DNA of 64,000 bases, taken from positions 97,794,561 through 97,858,560 of the forward strand of contig NC_092039.1 in assembly GCF_003086295.3 (NCBI RefSeq). The letters run 5' to 3'. The notes beneath the pieces are model-generated. The model did no database searches, was not told where the DNA came from, and saw only the letters and a program-made list of their open reading frames with translations. Shown piece by piece: positions 1-11,148 of this stretch (positions are counted from its first letter, which is position 1; each line of letters begins with the position of its first letter). The DNA comes from Arachis hypogaea. Taxonomy: Eukaryota > Streptophyta > Magnoliopsida > Fabales > Fabaceae. Position numbers and translations under genes: made by a program.

Positions 1-541
1 AATGATTTGATTCAACATTTCAAGTATGTTGCCTTTTCTGTTGAGAAAGGTTTAATGTTTGAATCATATCTTTTCTTGTTAGCCAAGTCATTAATTTTCA
101 AAATCAAATCTTTTTAAATTACTTTTCAAATCATATCTTCTCAATCACATCTTTTTAAAACCATAACTTTTCAATCATATCTTCTTAATCATATCTTTTT
201 CACAATAGTTTTCAATCAAATCTTTTTTATTTCTAATTTCAAAATCTTTTTCAAAAATCACTTGATTTCTTTTCCACTCTTGGTTTTCGAAAATCAATTA
301 GTGTTTTTCAAAATGTTTTCAAAATCTTTTACTTAATTTTCGAAAATTACTTCCCCTCTTCTCACATACTTCTATTTATGGACTAACACTACTCCTCAAT
401 GCACAATTCGAACTCCATCTTTCATTGATAAGTTCGAATTTTCTACCCCTTCCTTCTATTTTTCTTTTCCTCTGACACCTCAAGGAATCTCTATACTGTG
501 ACATAGAGGATTCCATATTTTCTTGTTTTCTTCTCTTTCAT
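1..541 (+). other. 5' leader of element A
   Basis: AT-rich untranslated region without a gene. It matches, in reverse, the leader of element C at about 6339-6960, including the stretch before the gag start codon (the direct repeat of 'ctctatactgtgacatagagga' type text, cut here to its character rather than spelled out) and the runs of TTTTCAAATC. No promoter or RNA gene was recognised. Confidence 0.6.
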
Positions 542-709
542 ATGAGCAGGAGCAAAGACAAAAGCATTCTTGTTGAGGCTGACACTGAACCTGAAAGGAC
601 CTTGAAGCAAAAGCTAAGAGAAGCTAAGGCACAACTCTCTGTAGAGGACCTAACAGAAATCTTCAAGTCAAGAACGGAAGTGCATGGAAACCACATCCTG
701 GCAGATCTG
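542..709 (+). pseudogene. gag N-terminus of element A (5' fragment)
   Basis: About 56 codons starting MSRSKDKSILVEAD, closely matching the start of the gag of element C (MSRNKDKGTLVEID). The shared PERTLK-KLREAK block supports homology and the start codon. Similarity fades after residue ~42, and the frame then runs into LTR sequence of element C at 710, which supplies the stop at 727. In this family gag would bind RNA and form the particle. This fragment cannot do so alone. It is presumed to have been continuous with the gag text resuming at 9496. Confidence 0.7.
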
Positions 710-1298
710 TGGTGGACAAAATTGTGATTCCTTGATTAGGTATTTTGTAAAATTCAGCTTTTTCCTTTTGACACAACTCCGTTCAACTTAACCAGCAAAT
801 GTACTGGGTCATCCAAGTAATACCTTACGTGAGTAAGGGTCGATCCCACAGAGATTGTTGGTATGAAGCAAGCTATGGTTACCTTGTAAATCTCAGTTAG
901 GAAGATTAAAAGTTTTGGGTTTCGAAAATTAATAATAAAAAGAAAATAAAAGGGATAGAAATACTTATGTAAACAATAGTGGGAATTTTAGATAAGTGTG
1001 TGAAGATGCTGTGCTCCTCTCGTATCTCTATTTTCTTATTACATTCATCCAATCCTTCCTACTCCTTTCCATGGCAAGCTGTATGTAGGGCATCACCGTT
1101 GTCAATGGCTACATCCCATCCTCTCAGTGAAAACGTTCCTATGCTCTGTCACAGCACGGCTAATCATCTGTCGGTTCTCAATCAGGTTGGAATAGAATCC
1201 CTTGATTCTTTTGCGCTTGTCATCACGCCCAGCCTTCAGGAGTTTGAAGCTCGTCATAGTCATTCAATCCAGAATCTTACTCGGAATACCATAGACAA
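710..1298 (-). repeat. 3' LTR of element C, partial (runs into gap)
   Basis: 589 bases that match, with scattered substitutions, the start of the LTR at 7849-8447, beginning TGGTGGAC (the complement of the LTR end). The shared U5 stretch with the AAGGGTCGATCCCAC motif and the GAAAACGTTCC text is visible. The rest of the LTR falls in the run of Ns. Open frames here that continue into X residues are artefacts of the gap. Confidence 0.85.
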
Positions 1299-2298
1299 NN
1301 NNNNNNNNNNNNNNNNNNNNNNNNNNNNNNNNNNNNNNNNNNNNNNNNNNNNNNNNNNNNNNNNNNNNNNNNNNNNNNNNNNNNNNNNNNNNNNNNNNNN
1401 NNNNNNNNNNNNNNNNNNNNNNNNNNNNNNNNNNNNNNNNNNNNNNNNNNNNNNNNNNNNNNNNNNNNNNNNNNNNNNNNNNNNNNNNNNNNNNNNNNNN
1501 NNNNNNNNNNNNNNNNNNNNNNNNNNNNNNNNNNNNNNNNNNNNNNNNNNNNNNNNNNNNNNNNNNNNNNNNNNNNNNNNNNNNNNNNNNNNNNNNNNNN
1601 NNNNNNNNNNNNNNNNNNNNNNNNNNNNNNNNNNNNNNNNNNNNNNNNNNNNNNNNNNNNNNNNNNNNNNNNNNNNNNNNNNNNNNNNNNNNNNNNNNNN
1701 NNNNNNNNNNNNNNNNNNNNNNNNNNNNNNNNNNNNNNNNNNNNNNNNNNNNNNNNNNNNNNNNNNNNNNNNNNNNNNNNNNNNNNNNNNNNNNNNNNNN
1801 NNNNNNNNNNNNNNNNNNNNNNNNNNNNNNNNNNNNNNNNNNNNNNNNNNNNNNNNNNNNNNNNNNNNNNNNNNNNNNNNNNNNNNNNNNNNNNNNNNNN
1901 NNNNNNNNNNNNNNNNNNNNNNNNNNNNNNNNNNNNNNNNNNNNNNNNNNNNNNNNNNNNNNNNNNNNNNNNNNNNNNNNNNNNNNNNNNNNNNNNNNNN
2001 NNNNNNNNNNNNNNNNNNNNNNNNNNNNNNNNNNNNNNNNNNNNNNNNNNNNNNNNNNNNNNNNNNNNNNNNNNNNNNNNNNNNNNNNNNNNNNNNNNNN
2101 NNNNNNNNNNNNNNNNNNNNNNNNNNNNNNNNNNNNNNNNNNNNNNNNNNNNNNNNNNNNNNNNNNNNNNNNNNNNNNNNNNNNNNNNNNNNNNNNNNNN
2201 NNNNNNNNNNNNNNNNNNNNNNNNNNNNNNNNNNNNNNNNNNNNNNNNNNNNNNNNNNNNNNNNNNNNNNNNNNNNNNNNNNNNNNNNNNNNNNNNNN
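1299..2298. other. Assembly gap, exactly 1000 N
   Basis: A run of exactly 1000 N, probably a placeholder size. By alignment with element A and the complete LTR of element C, the missing piece should hold ~1.05 kb of LTR plus ~1.2 kb of ORF2 end and 3' untranslated region, so about 2.25 kb rather than 1 kb. Confidence 0.95.
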
Positions 2299-3089
2299 TA
2301 ATGTCTCCTTCTATGATAACTCCAGCTGAGTAACATAGATGGCAAATAAGGTGAGGAAAAGCTAGCCATGCCATGGTGGAGGACTTGTCGGCTATTTTGT
2401 AGAGTTCATTGGAGATGACCTCATGAACTTCTACTTCCTCTCCAATCATGATGCTATAAATCATGATGGCCCGATCCACAGTAACTTCAGATCGGTTGCT
2501 AGTAGGAATGATGGAGCGTTGAATGAACTCCAACCATCCTCTAGCCACAGGCTTGAGGTCCAGTCTTCTTAGTTGAACTGGCTTGCCTTTGGAGTCTATT
2601 CTCCATTGAGCTCCCTCCACACATATGTCCATTAGGACTTGGTCCAACCTTTGATTAAAGTTGACCCTTCTAGTGTAGGGGCGTTCATCTTCTTGCATCA
2701 TGGGCAAGTGAAACGCCAACCTCACATTTTCCGGGCTAAAATCTAAGTATTTTCCCCGAACCATTGTGAGATAATTCTTTGGATTCGGGTTCATACTTTG
2801 ATCATGGTTCCTAGTGATCCATGCATTGGCATAGAACTCTTGAACCATTAAGATTACGACTTGTTGCATGGGGTTGGTTAAGACTTCCCAACCTCTTCTT
2901 CGGATCTCATGTCGGATCTCCGGATACTCATTTTCTTGAGCTTGAAAGGGATCTCAGGATCACCTTTTTCTTTGCCACAACATCATAGAAGTGGTCTTGA
3001 TGGCTTTTGGAGATGAATCTTTCCATCTCCCATGACTCGGAGGTGGAAGCTTTTGTCTTCCCTTTTCCTTTTCCGGCCTTAGGTGCCAT
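2299..3089 (-). pseudogene. ORF2 of element C ('plant transposon protein' type), truncated and frameshifted
   Basis: Starts at the ATG at 3089-3087 (MAPKAGKGKGKTKAS) and aligns along its length with the intact ORF2 of element A (12536-13660). A one-base loss near 2945 shifts the frame: the first frame ends at 2928, and the homologous text resumes in the next frame to the gap edge at 2299. Shared landmarks include SESWEMERFIS, RRGWEVLTNP, KYLDFSPENVRLAF and SNRSEVT. I associate this protein with the 'putative plant transposon protein' domain family from memory. Its function is unknown. Confidence 0.8.
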
Positions 3090-3600
3090 TGATGGTAGTG
3101 GAAAACAAAAAAGATTGTGCTTTGACCACACACCAAACTTAAAATATTGCTCGTCCTCGAGCAATAGAAGAAAGAAGAGAAGAAGAAGAAGAAGAAGAAG
3201 AGAATATGGTAGAGGGAAGAGATGTAGGTTCGGCCTAGGTGAAGAAGAGGGGTTGTGTTGTGTGAAAATGAAGTAGAATGGAAGGGTATATATAGGGAGA
3301 GGGGGGAGTGAAGTTTCGGCCATTTAGGATGGGAATGGGTGGGAAATGTTTTTGATTTTGGAAGGTAGGTGGGGTTTATGGGGAAGAGTGGATGGATGTG
3401 AGTGGTGAAGGGGGTGATTGGAAAGAGGAATTGAGGTGATTGGTGAAGAGTGTTGGGAAGTGTGTCATGGGGAAGAGTAATCACAAAAATAGGATTAGGA
3501 GGTAAGGTGAGAATATAGTAGGTGGGGATCCTGTGGGGTCCACAGATCCTGAGGTGTCAAGGAATTCCATCCCTGCACCAAATAGGCATGTAAAATGCCT
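3090..3600 (-). promoter_or_regulatory. ORF2 leader of element C with TATA-like box and hairpin
   Basis: On the minus strand this stretch carries CTATATATAC at 3295-3286, about 200 bases before the ORF2 ATG, then a CT-rich stretch, then the hairpin TTGCTCGAGGACGAGCAA (3164-3147) and the motif TAAGTTTGGTGT (3141-3130). The same order and spacing occur in element A (TATA at 12337, hairpin at 12463, motif at 12487). Conservation suggests an internal promoter for ORF2. No transcript evidence is available. Confidence 0.5.
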
Positions 3601-3610
3601 TTGCACCCCA

Positions 3611-3846
3611 TTCTGGCGTTTAAACGCCCATTGGTGCACGTTCTGGGCATTCAACGCCTATGTAAAGCATGTTCCTGGCGTTGAATGCCAGTTTCATGCT
3701 TGTTACTGGCGTTCAACGCCAGCTTTTCTTCTCTGGGCAAATTCCTGGCGTTCAGCGCCAGAATGTAGCTTGTTTCTGGCGTTCAACACCAGAATGATGC
3801 TCTGTCTGCGTTAACGCCAGATGCATTTCTGGCGTTGACGGCTTGT
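3611..3846. repeat. Array of ~31-bp repeats with palindromic GGCGTT/AACGCC cores (element C)
   Basis: Eight copies of an imperfect palindrome close to CTGGCGTTCAACGCCAG start near 3613, 3643, 3674, 3705, 3744, 3775, 3805 and 3828. Steps are mostly 30-31 bases, with one of 39 and a short last one. Each core can fold on itself. Element A has the matching array at the same relative place (11863-12035). It is non-coding in this element. Confidence 0.9.
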
Positions 3847-4019
3847 GCTTCTCAGTTGATTTTTTCTTCTGTTTTTTTTTTTTTTTTTTATGATTTTTTC
3901 GTGATCTATGATCATGTACTAAAAAACAAAAAAAAAAATAAAAATAGATAAAAAAATTGTCCAAAAGCGCTTCTTTAATGTCAATAGCTTGACTGTGGCT
4001 CTCATGGAGCCACTAGTGA

Positions 4020-4547
4020 TCAGGTCAATTGTATAGTCCCAACACCAAACTTAGAGTTTGGATATGGGATCTTAACACCAAACCTAGAGTTTGGTTGTGG
4101 CCTCACAACACCAAACTTAGAGTTTGACTGTGGAGGCTCTTCTTGACTCTGAACTGAGAGAAGCTCTTCATGCTTACTCTCTTTTGTCACAGAGGGATGG
4201 CCTTGTGCCTTAAACACAAGGTAGTCCACATTCAATTGAAGGACTAATTCACCTCTATTGACATCTATCACAGCTCCTGCTGTGGCTAGGAAAGGTCTTC
4301 CAAGGATGATGCATTCATCCTCTTCCTTCCTAGTGTCTAGGATTATGAAATCAGCAGGGATGTAAAGGCCTTCAACCTTTACTAACACGTCCTCTACTAT
4401 TCCATAAGCTTGTCTCAATGACTTGTCTGCCAATTGTAATGAGAACAAGGCAGGTTGTACCTCAATGATCCCCAGCTTCTCCATTACAGAGAGTGGCATA
4501 AGATTTATCCCTGACCCCAGATCACATAGAGCCTTTTCAAAGGTCAT
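4020..4547 (-). pseudogene. Retropepsin-like protease of element C
   Basis: Reads ALCDLGSGINLMPLSVMEKL near its N-terminus. The D-L-G-S stretch followed by the hydrophobic INLMP is the usual retropepsin active-site region of plant Ty3 elements. A second landmark is IILGRPFLATAGAVIDV (flap and C-terminal region). It should process gag after release. It ends in three 11-residue repeats containing NSKFGV. It is separated from gag by a stop and frame change (4611 to 4547), so it is probably not expressed as the usual fusion. Confidence 0.75.
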
Positions 4548-4610
4548 GGTGCCTATGGTACAAGGTATTAAGAACTTGCCAGGATCTTGTTTCTTTTGAG
4601 GTAGAGTTTT

Positions 4611-6338
4611 CTAAATCCAGGTATCTAGGTCATTAATGAGCAAGGGAGGCTCACTTTCCCAAGTCTCATTACCAAAAAACTTGGCATTCAGCTTCATGAT
4701 AGCTCCTAAATATTGAGCAACTTGCTCTTCAGTCACATCTTCATCCTCTTCAGAGGAAGAATAGTCTTCAGAGCTCATGAATGGCAGAAGGAGATTTAGT
4801 GGAATCTCTATGGTCTCTATATGAGCCTCAGATTCCTTTGGATCCTTAATAAGAAACTCCTTCTTGCTTGAGAGACGTCCCAGGAGGTCTTCCTCACTAG
4901 GATTTTCGTCTTCCTCCTTCCTTGTGCATTCGGCCATATTGATTACATCAATAGCCTTGCATTCTCCTTTTGGATTTTCTTCTGTATTACTTGGGAGAAT
5001 ACTGGGAGGAGTTTCAATGATTTTCTTACTCAGCTGGCCCACTTGTGCCTCCAGATTTCTGATGGAGGATCTTGTTTCACTCATGAAACTGAGAGTGGCC
5101 TTTGACAGATCAGAGACTAGATTGGCTAAATTAGAAGTGTTTTGTTCAGAATTCTCTGTCTGTTGCTGAGAAGATGATGGATATGGCTTGCTATTGCTCA
5201 GCCTATTACGTCCACCATTATTAAAGCCTTGTTGAGGCTTTTGTTGATCTTTCCATGAGAAATTTGGATGATTTCTCCATGATGAATTATAGGTGTTTCC
5301 ATAAGGTTCACCCATGTAATTAACTTCTGCCATGGCAGGGTTCTCAGGATCATAAGCTTCTTCAGAAGCTGCCTCTTTAGTACTGTTGGATGCATGTTGC
5401 CATCCATTCAGACTTTGAGAGATCATGTTGACCTATTGAGTCAACGCTTTGTTCTAAGCCAATATGGCATTCAGAGCATTAATTTCAAGAACTCCTTTCT
5501 TCTGAGGTATCCCATTATTCACGGAATTCCTCTAAGAAGTGTACATGAATTGGTTGTTTGCAACCATGTCAATGAGTTCTTGAGCCTCTTCAGGCGTTTT
5601 CTTTAGGTGAATAGATCCACCTGCAGAATGGTCCGATAACATTTTCGAAAATTCAGATAGACCATAATAGAATATATCTAATATGGTCCATTCTGGAAAC
5701 ATGTCAGATGGACATCTTTTGGTCAGCTGCTTATATCTTTCCCAAGCTTCATAGAGGGATTCACCATCTTTTTGTTTGAAGGTTTGAACATCCACTCTCA
5801 GCTTGCTCAGCTTTTGAGGAGGAAAGAATTTATCCAAGAAGGCAGTGACCAGCTTATCCCAGGAGTCCAGGCTATCCTTAGGTTGTGAATCCAACCATAT
5901 TCTAGCTCTGTCTCTTACAACAAAAGGGAAAAGCATGAGTCTGTAGACTTCAGGATCAACTCCATTCATCTTTACAGTCTCACAGATCTGCAAGAACTCA
6001 GTTAAAAACTGATAAGGATCTTCAGATGGAAGTCCATAAAACTTGCAGTTTTGTTGCATTAAGGCAACTAGCTGAGGTTTCAGCTCAAAGTTGTTGGTTC
6101 CAATGGCAGGAATGGAGATGCTTCTTCCATCAAACTTGGACGTTGGCTTTGTGAAGTCACCAAGCATTCTCCTTGCATTATTATTATTTTCGGCTGCCAT
6201 CTCCTTCTCTTGTTCGAAAATTTCTGAAAGGTTGTTTCTGGATTGTTGTAATTTAGCTTCTCTTAATTTTCTCTTCAGAGTCCTTTCAGGTTCTAGATCA
6301 ATTTCAACAAGAGTGCCTTTATCCTTGTTCCTGCTCAT
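4611..6338 (-). pseudogene. gag of element C, broken in the middle
   Basis: The first block runs 6338-5532 (268 residues from MSRNKDKGTLVEID). It contains the retrotransposon-gag core, with RIWLDSQPKDSL, DKFFPPQKLSKLR and ESLYEAWERYKQL. A stop at 5532 (after ANNQFMYTS) is followed by the rest of gag in 5426-4611, rich in Asn, Gln and Ser with an acidic SSSEEDEDVTEEQ stretch. No CCHC zinc knuckle is seen. Gag coats RNA in cytoplasmic particles. Element A gag is homologous throughout and is broken at different places. Confidence 0.8.
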
Positions 6339-7824
6339 ATGAAAGAGAAAAAAACAAGAAAAGAAAGAGGAATCCTCTATGTCACAGTATAGAGATTCCT
6401 TTATGTTAGTAGAAAAAGAAAGGGGAGAAGAAAGTAGAAGAGGGGATTCGGATATTTAGGTGAAGAGAAGTGTTAATAATTAAATAAATAAATAGAATAA
6501 GACAAGAGAGGGAGAATTTCGAAAACAATTTTGAAAAAGGGATTAGTAATTTTCGAAAATTAGAGATAAGATAAGATTAAAATTAAAATTTAAAACAATT
6601 AAAAAGAATTTTTGAAAAAGAGAGAAGTATTTTCGAAAATTAGAGAGGGAAGAGTAGTTAGTTGGTTTTGAAAAAGATAGGAAACAAACAAAAAGTTAGT
6701 TAGTTAATTGAAAAAGATATTAAAATTAAATTTGAAAAAGATAAGAAGATAGGAAGTTAGATGAGATATTTTGAAATCAAATTTTGAAAAAGATAAAAAA
6801 ATTTTGAAAAAGATAAGATAAAAGATAAAAAGATCTAATTTTTAAAATGACTTAACTAACAAGAAACTACAAGATAAGATTCTAGAACTTAAAGATTGAA
6901 CCTTTCTTAACAAGAAAGTAACAAACTTCAAATTTTTTTGAACCAATCACATTAATTGTTAGCTAATTTTCGAAAATTAGATGTAAAGATAAGAAAAAGG
7001 TTTTGAAAAATATTTTTGAAAAAGATTTTTGAAATTTTCGAAAAATAGAAAAAAATGAAAAAGATATAATTTTTGAAAAAGATTTTTGCAAAGATAAGAT
7101 TTTTTAAAATTGAAATTTTGACTTGACTTGTAAGAAATCACTAATTTTAAAAATTTTTGACCAAGTCAACCCAAAATTTCGAAAATTTGGAGGTAAATAA
7201 GGAAAAGATATTTTTTTGATTTTTGAAATTTTTAATTATGGGAGAGAAAAATACAAACATGACCCAAAACATGAAAATTTTGGATCAAAACACTTAATGC
7301 ATGCAAGAACACTATGAATGTCAAGATGAACACCAAGAACACTTTGAAGATCATGATGAACATCAAGAACATATTTTTGAAAAATTTTGATGCAAAGAAA
7401 ACATGCAAGACACCAAACTTAGAAATTTGTAATGCATGGAAAATATGAATGCAAAAATGCACATGAAAAACAACAAAAGACACAAAACAAGAAATCATCA
7501 AGATCAAACAAGAAGACTTTGTCAAGAACAACTTGAAGATCATGAAGAACACTATGAATGCATGGAATTTCAAAAAATGCAAGAAAAATTTTTAAAGCAT
7601 GCAATTGACACCAAACTTAAAAATTAACACAAGACTCAAACAAGAAACACAAAATATTTTTTATTTTTATGATTTTCTAATTTTTTTGTATTTTTATTAA
7701 TTTTTTTCGAAAACAAAGTTGGAAAAAACGAAAAAGAAAAGAAAAATTTTGAAAAAGATTTTTGAAAAGAAAATTACCTAATCTGAGCAACAAGATGAAC
7801 CGTCAGTTGTCCATACTCGAACAA
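6339..7824 (-). other. 5' leader of element C
   Basis: About 1.5 kb between primer-binding site and gag with no gene. It is extremely A-rich on the plus strand (runs of GAAAAAGAT and TTTTCGAAAAT). It carries two copies of ACACCAAACTTA (7410-7421, 7608-7619), the complement of the TAAGTTTGGTGT motif found throughout this family. The short open frames here are low-complexity shadows. Confidence 0.7.
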
Positions 7825-7842
7825 TCCCCGGCAACGGCGCCA
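7825..7842 (-). promoter_or_regulatory. Primer-binding site of element C (tRNA-Asp type)
   Basis: The plus strand reads TCCCCGGCAACGGCGCCA. Its complement, TGGCGCCGTTGCCGGGGA, is the primer-binding site I recall for tRNA-Asp in Athila/Tat-type elements. It lies six bases from the LTR edge at 7849, the expected place for minus-strand DNA priming. Confidence 0.85.
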
Positions 7843-7848
7843 AAAACT

Positions 7849-9495
7849 TGGTGGACGAAATTGTGATTCCTTTGTTATTGTATTTTGTAAAATTCATTTC
7901 TTTTTCAACTATGTGTGGACACAACTCCGTTCAACTTAACCAGCAAGTGTACTGGGTCATCCAAGTAATACCTTATGTGAGTAAGGGTCGATCCCACGGA
8001 GATTGTTGGTATGAAGCAAGTTATGGTTACCTTGTAAATCTCAGTTAGGCAGATTAAATAGTTTTGGGTTTCGAAAATTAATAATAAAAAGAAAATAAAA
8101 AAGGGATAGAAATACTTATGTAAAGCAATAGTGGGAATTTCAGATAAGTGTGTGAAGATGTTGTGCTCCTATCGTATCTCTATTTTCTTATTACATTGAT
8201 CCAATCCTTCCTACTCCTTTCCATGGCAAGCTGTATGTAGGGCATCACCGTTGTCAATGGCTACATCCCATCCTCTCAGTGAAAACGTTCCTATGCTCTG
8301 TCACAGCACGGCTAATCATCTGTCGGTTCTCAATCAGGTTGGAATAGAATCCCTTGATTCTTTTGCGCTTGTCATCACGCCCAGCCTTCAGGAGTTTGAA
8401 GCTCGTCACAGTCATTCAATCCCAGAATCCTACTCGGAATACCATAGACAAGGTTTAGACTTTCTGGATCCTCATGAATGCCGCCATCTATCTAGCTTAT
8501 ACCACGAAGATTCTGTTGGGGAATCTAAGAGATATGCGCCCGGCCTAAAGTAGAACGGAAGTGGTTGTCAATCACGCGCGTTCATAGGTGAGAATGATGA
8601 TGAGTGTCACGGATCATCACATTCATCAAGTTAAGTATAACGTATATCTTGGAATAAGGATAGAAGAGAATTGAATAGAAAGTAATAATAATTGTATTGA
8701 AACTTAAGGTACAGCAGAGCTCTACACCCTTAATCTATGGTGTGCAGAAACTCCACCGTTGAAAATACATAAGTAAAAGGTTCAGGCATGGCCGAATGGC
8801 CAGCCCCTGAATGTGATCAATAGCCTCCTAAGATGAAGAATAAAATAAAACTGAGACCAAAGATGTCTAATACAATAGTAACTTATCCTATTTATACTAG
8901 ACTAGATACTAGGGTTTACATGAGTAAGTAATTGATGCATAAATTCACTTCCGGGGCCCACTTGGTGTGTGCTTGGGCTAAGCTTGATCTATCCACGAGC
9001 TGAGGCTTTTCTTGGAGTTGAACTCCAAGTTATAACGTGTTTTGGGCGTTCAACTCCGGATCATGACGTTTTTCTGGCGTTTAACTCTAGACAGCAGCAT
9101 CTACTTGGCGTTCAACGCCAAGTTACGTCGTCAATTTCCAAATAAAGTATGGACTATTATATATTTCGAGAAAGCTCTGGATGTCTACTTTCCAACGCCG
9201 TTGAGAGAGCGCCAATTGGAGTTCTGTAGCTCCAGAAAATTCATTTTGAGTGCAGGGAGGTCAGATTCCAACAGCATCAGCAGTCCTTTTGTCAGCCTTT
9301 TTCAGAGTTTTGCTCAAGTCCCTCAATTTCAGCCAGAAATTATCTGAAATCACAGAAAAACACACAAACTCATAGTAAAGTCCAGAAATGTGAATTTAAC
9401 ATAAAAACTAATGAAAACATCCCTAAAAGTAGCTTAAACTTACTAAAAATTACCTAAAAACAATGCCAAAAAGCATATAAATTATCCGCTCATCA
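7849..9495 (-). repeat. 5' LTR of element C, complete (1647 bp)
   Basis: Bounded on the plus strand by TGGTGGACGAAATTG and CCGCTCATCA (LTR start TGATGAGCGG on the minus strand). It matches the 3' LTR of element A (14539-16108) in reverse orientation and the partial LTR at 710. Near the minus-strand U3, at about 9020-9125, is a cluster of GGCGTTCAACGCC-like palindromes. Its U5 carries the GGGATCGACC...CCCAGTACACTTGC module. Confidence 0.9.
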
Positions 9496-11148
9496 GTGAC
9501 TTTACTGCACCTACTCCCGACTTCTATGGGAGAAGCATCTCTATCCCTGCCATTGGAGCAAACAACTTTGAGCTTAAGCCTTAATTAATTTCTCTAATGC
9601 AACAGAATTGCAAGTTCCATGGACTTCCATTGGAAGATCCTCATCAGTTTTTAGCTGAATTCTTGCAAATCTGTGACACTGTCAAGACTAATGGGGTTGA
9701 CCCTGAGGTCTACAGACTTATGCTATTCCCTTTTGCTGTAAGAGACAGAACTAGGATATGGTTGGACTCACAACCTAAAGAAAGCCTGAACTCTTGGGAA
9801 AAGCTAGTCAATGCCTTCTTGGCAAAGTTCTTTCCACCTCAAAAATTGAGTAAGCTTAGAGTGGAAGTCCAAACCTTCAGACAGAAGGAAGGAGAATCCC
9901 TCTATGAAGCTTGAGAAAGATACAAACAATTGATCAGAAAGTGTCCCTCTGATATGCTTTCTGAATGGAGCATCATAGGTATTTTCTATGATGGTCTGTC
10001 TGAACTGTCCAAGATGTCTTTGGATAGCTCTGCTGGAGGATCTCTTCATCTGAAGAAGACGCCTACAGAAGCTCAAGAACTAATTAAAATGGTTGCAAAT
10101 AACCAATTCATGTACACTTCTGAAAGGAATCCTGTGAACAATGGGACTAATCAGAAGAAAGGAGTTCTTGAGATTGATACTCTGAATGCCATATTGGCTC
10201 AGAACAAAATATTGACCCAGCAAGTCAATATGATTTCTCAAAGTCTGTCTGGAATGCAAAATGAACCAGGCAGTACTAAGGACGCTTCATCTGAAAAAAA
10301 AAGCTTATGATCCTGAGAACCCTTCAATGGAAGAGGTGAACTACATGGGAGAACCCTATGGAAACACCTATAATCCTTCATGGAGAAATCATCCAAATCT
10401 CTCATGGAAAGATCAACAGAGACCTCAACAAGATTTCAACAACAATAATGGTGGAAGAAACAGGTTTAGCAATGGCAAGCCTTTTCCATCATCTTCTCAG
10501 CAACAGACAGAGAATTCTAAGCAGAGCCACTCTGACTTAGCAACCATGGTCTCTGATCTAATCAAAACCACTCAAAGTTTCATGGCTGAAACAAGGTCCT
10601 CCATTAGGAATTTGGAGGCACAAGTGGGTCAGCTGAGCAAGAAAATTACTGAACTCCCTCCTAGTACTCTTCTAAGCAATACAGAAGAGAATCCAAAAGG
10701 AGAATGCAAGGCCATTAACATGACCAACATGGCCGAACTAGGAGAGGAGGAAGAGGCAGTGAACGCCACTGAGGAAGACCTCAATGGACGTCCACTGGCC
10801 TCCAATGAGTTCCCCAATGAGGAACCATGGGAATCTGAGGCTCACACTGAGACCATAGAGATTCCAATGGATTTACTTCTGCCATTCATGAGCTCTGATG
10901 AGTATTCTTCCTCTGAAGAGGATGAGTATGTCACTGAAGAGCAAGTTGCTAAATACCTTGGAGCAATCATGAAGCTAAATGACAAGTTATTTGGTAATGA
11001 GACTTGGGAGGATGAACCCCCTTTGCTCACCAAAGAACTGGATGACTTGTCTAGGCAGAGATTACCTCAGAAGAGACAAGATCCTGGGAAGTTCTCAATA
11101 CCTTGTGCCATAGGCACCATGACCTTCAAGAAGCCTTGTGTGACCTAG
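9496..11148 (+). pseudogene. gag of element A, 3' part with several disruptions
   Basis: Resumes in the family frame as DFTAPTPDFYGRSISIPAIG. There is an in-frame stop near 9583, a TGA at 9912 where element C has Trp (YEAWERY), a frame change in the A-run near 10300, and another near 11146 just before the protease. Landmarks match element C: RIWLDSQPKESL, FPPQKLSKLR, ANNQFMYTS, NYMGEPYGNTYNPSW and the acidic SSSEEDEYVTEEQ. This gag cannot be made as one protein. Confidence 0.8.

Larger units (their letters stand above)
710..9495 (-). mobile_element. Element C: non-autonomous Ty3-type LTR retrotransposon (minus strand)
   Basis: Read on the minus strand the order is 5' LTR (9495-7849), primer-binding site (7842-7825), A/T-rich leader, gag, protease, palindromic array, ORF2, then an assembly gap and the 3' LTR (to 710). 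It belongs to the same family as element A and likewise lacks RT, RNase H and integrase. The bases flanking it (ATCTG at 705-709, GTGAC at 9496-9500) do not form a target-site duplication. Either the element has recombined or the gap joins unlike copies. Confidence 0.75.

Noticed and set aside
979..2869. Three long open frames spanning the N run (plus 979-2301, minus 1260-2369 and 1277-2869)
   Set aside because: Most of their residues are unknown because of the gap. The flanking text is LTR of element C on one side and ORF2 on the other.
3611..3846. Palindromic repeats at regular spacing considered as a CRISPR array
   Set aside because: This is a plant genome, spacers are short and partly repeated, and no cas genes are present. 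They belong to an LTR element.
7232..7627. Small frames of 61-116 residues in the leader of element C
   Set aside because: Low-complexity Phe/Leu/His translations of A-rich text, overlapping on both strands.
10629..11033. Minus-strand frames opposite gag of element A
   Set aside because: Shadows of the acidic, Ser-rich gag region. No independent evidence.
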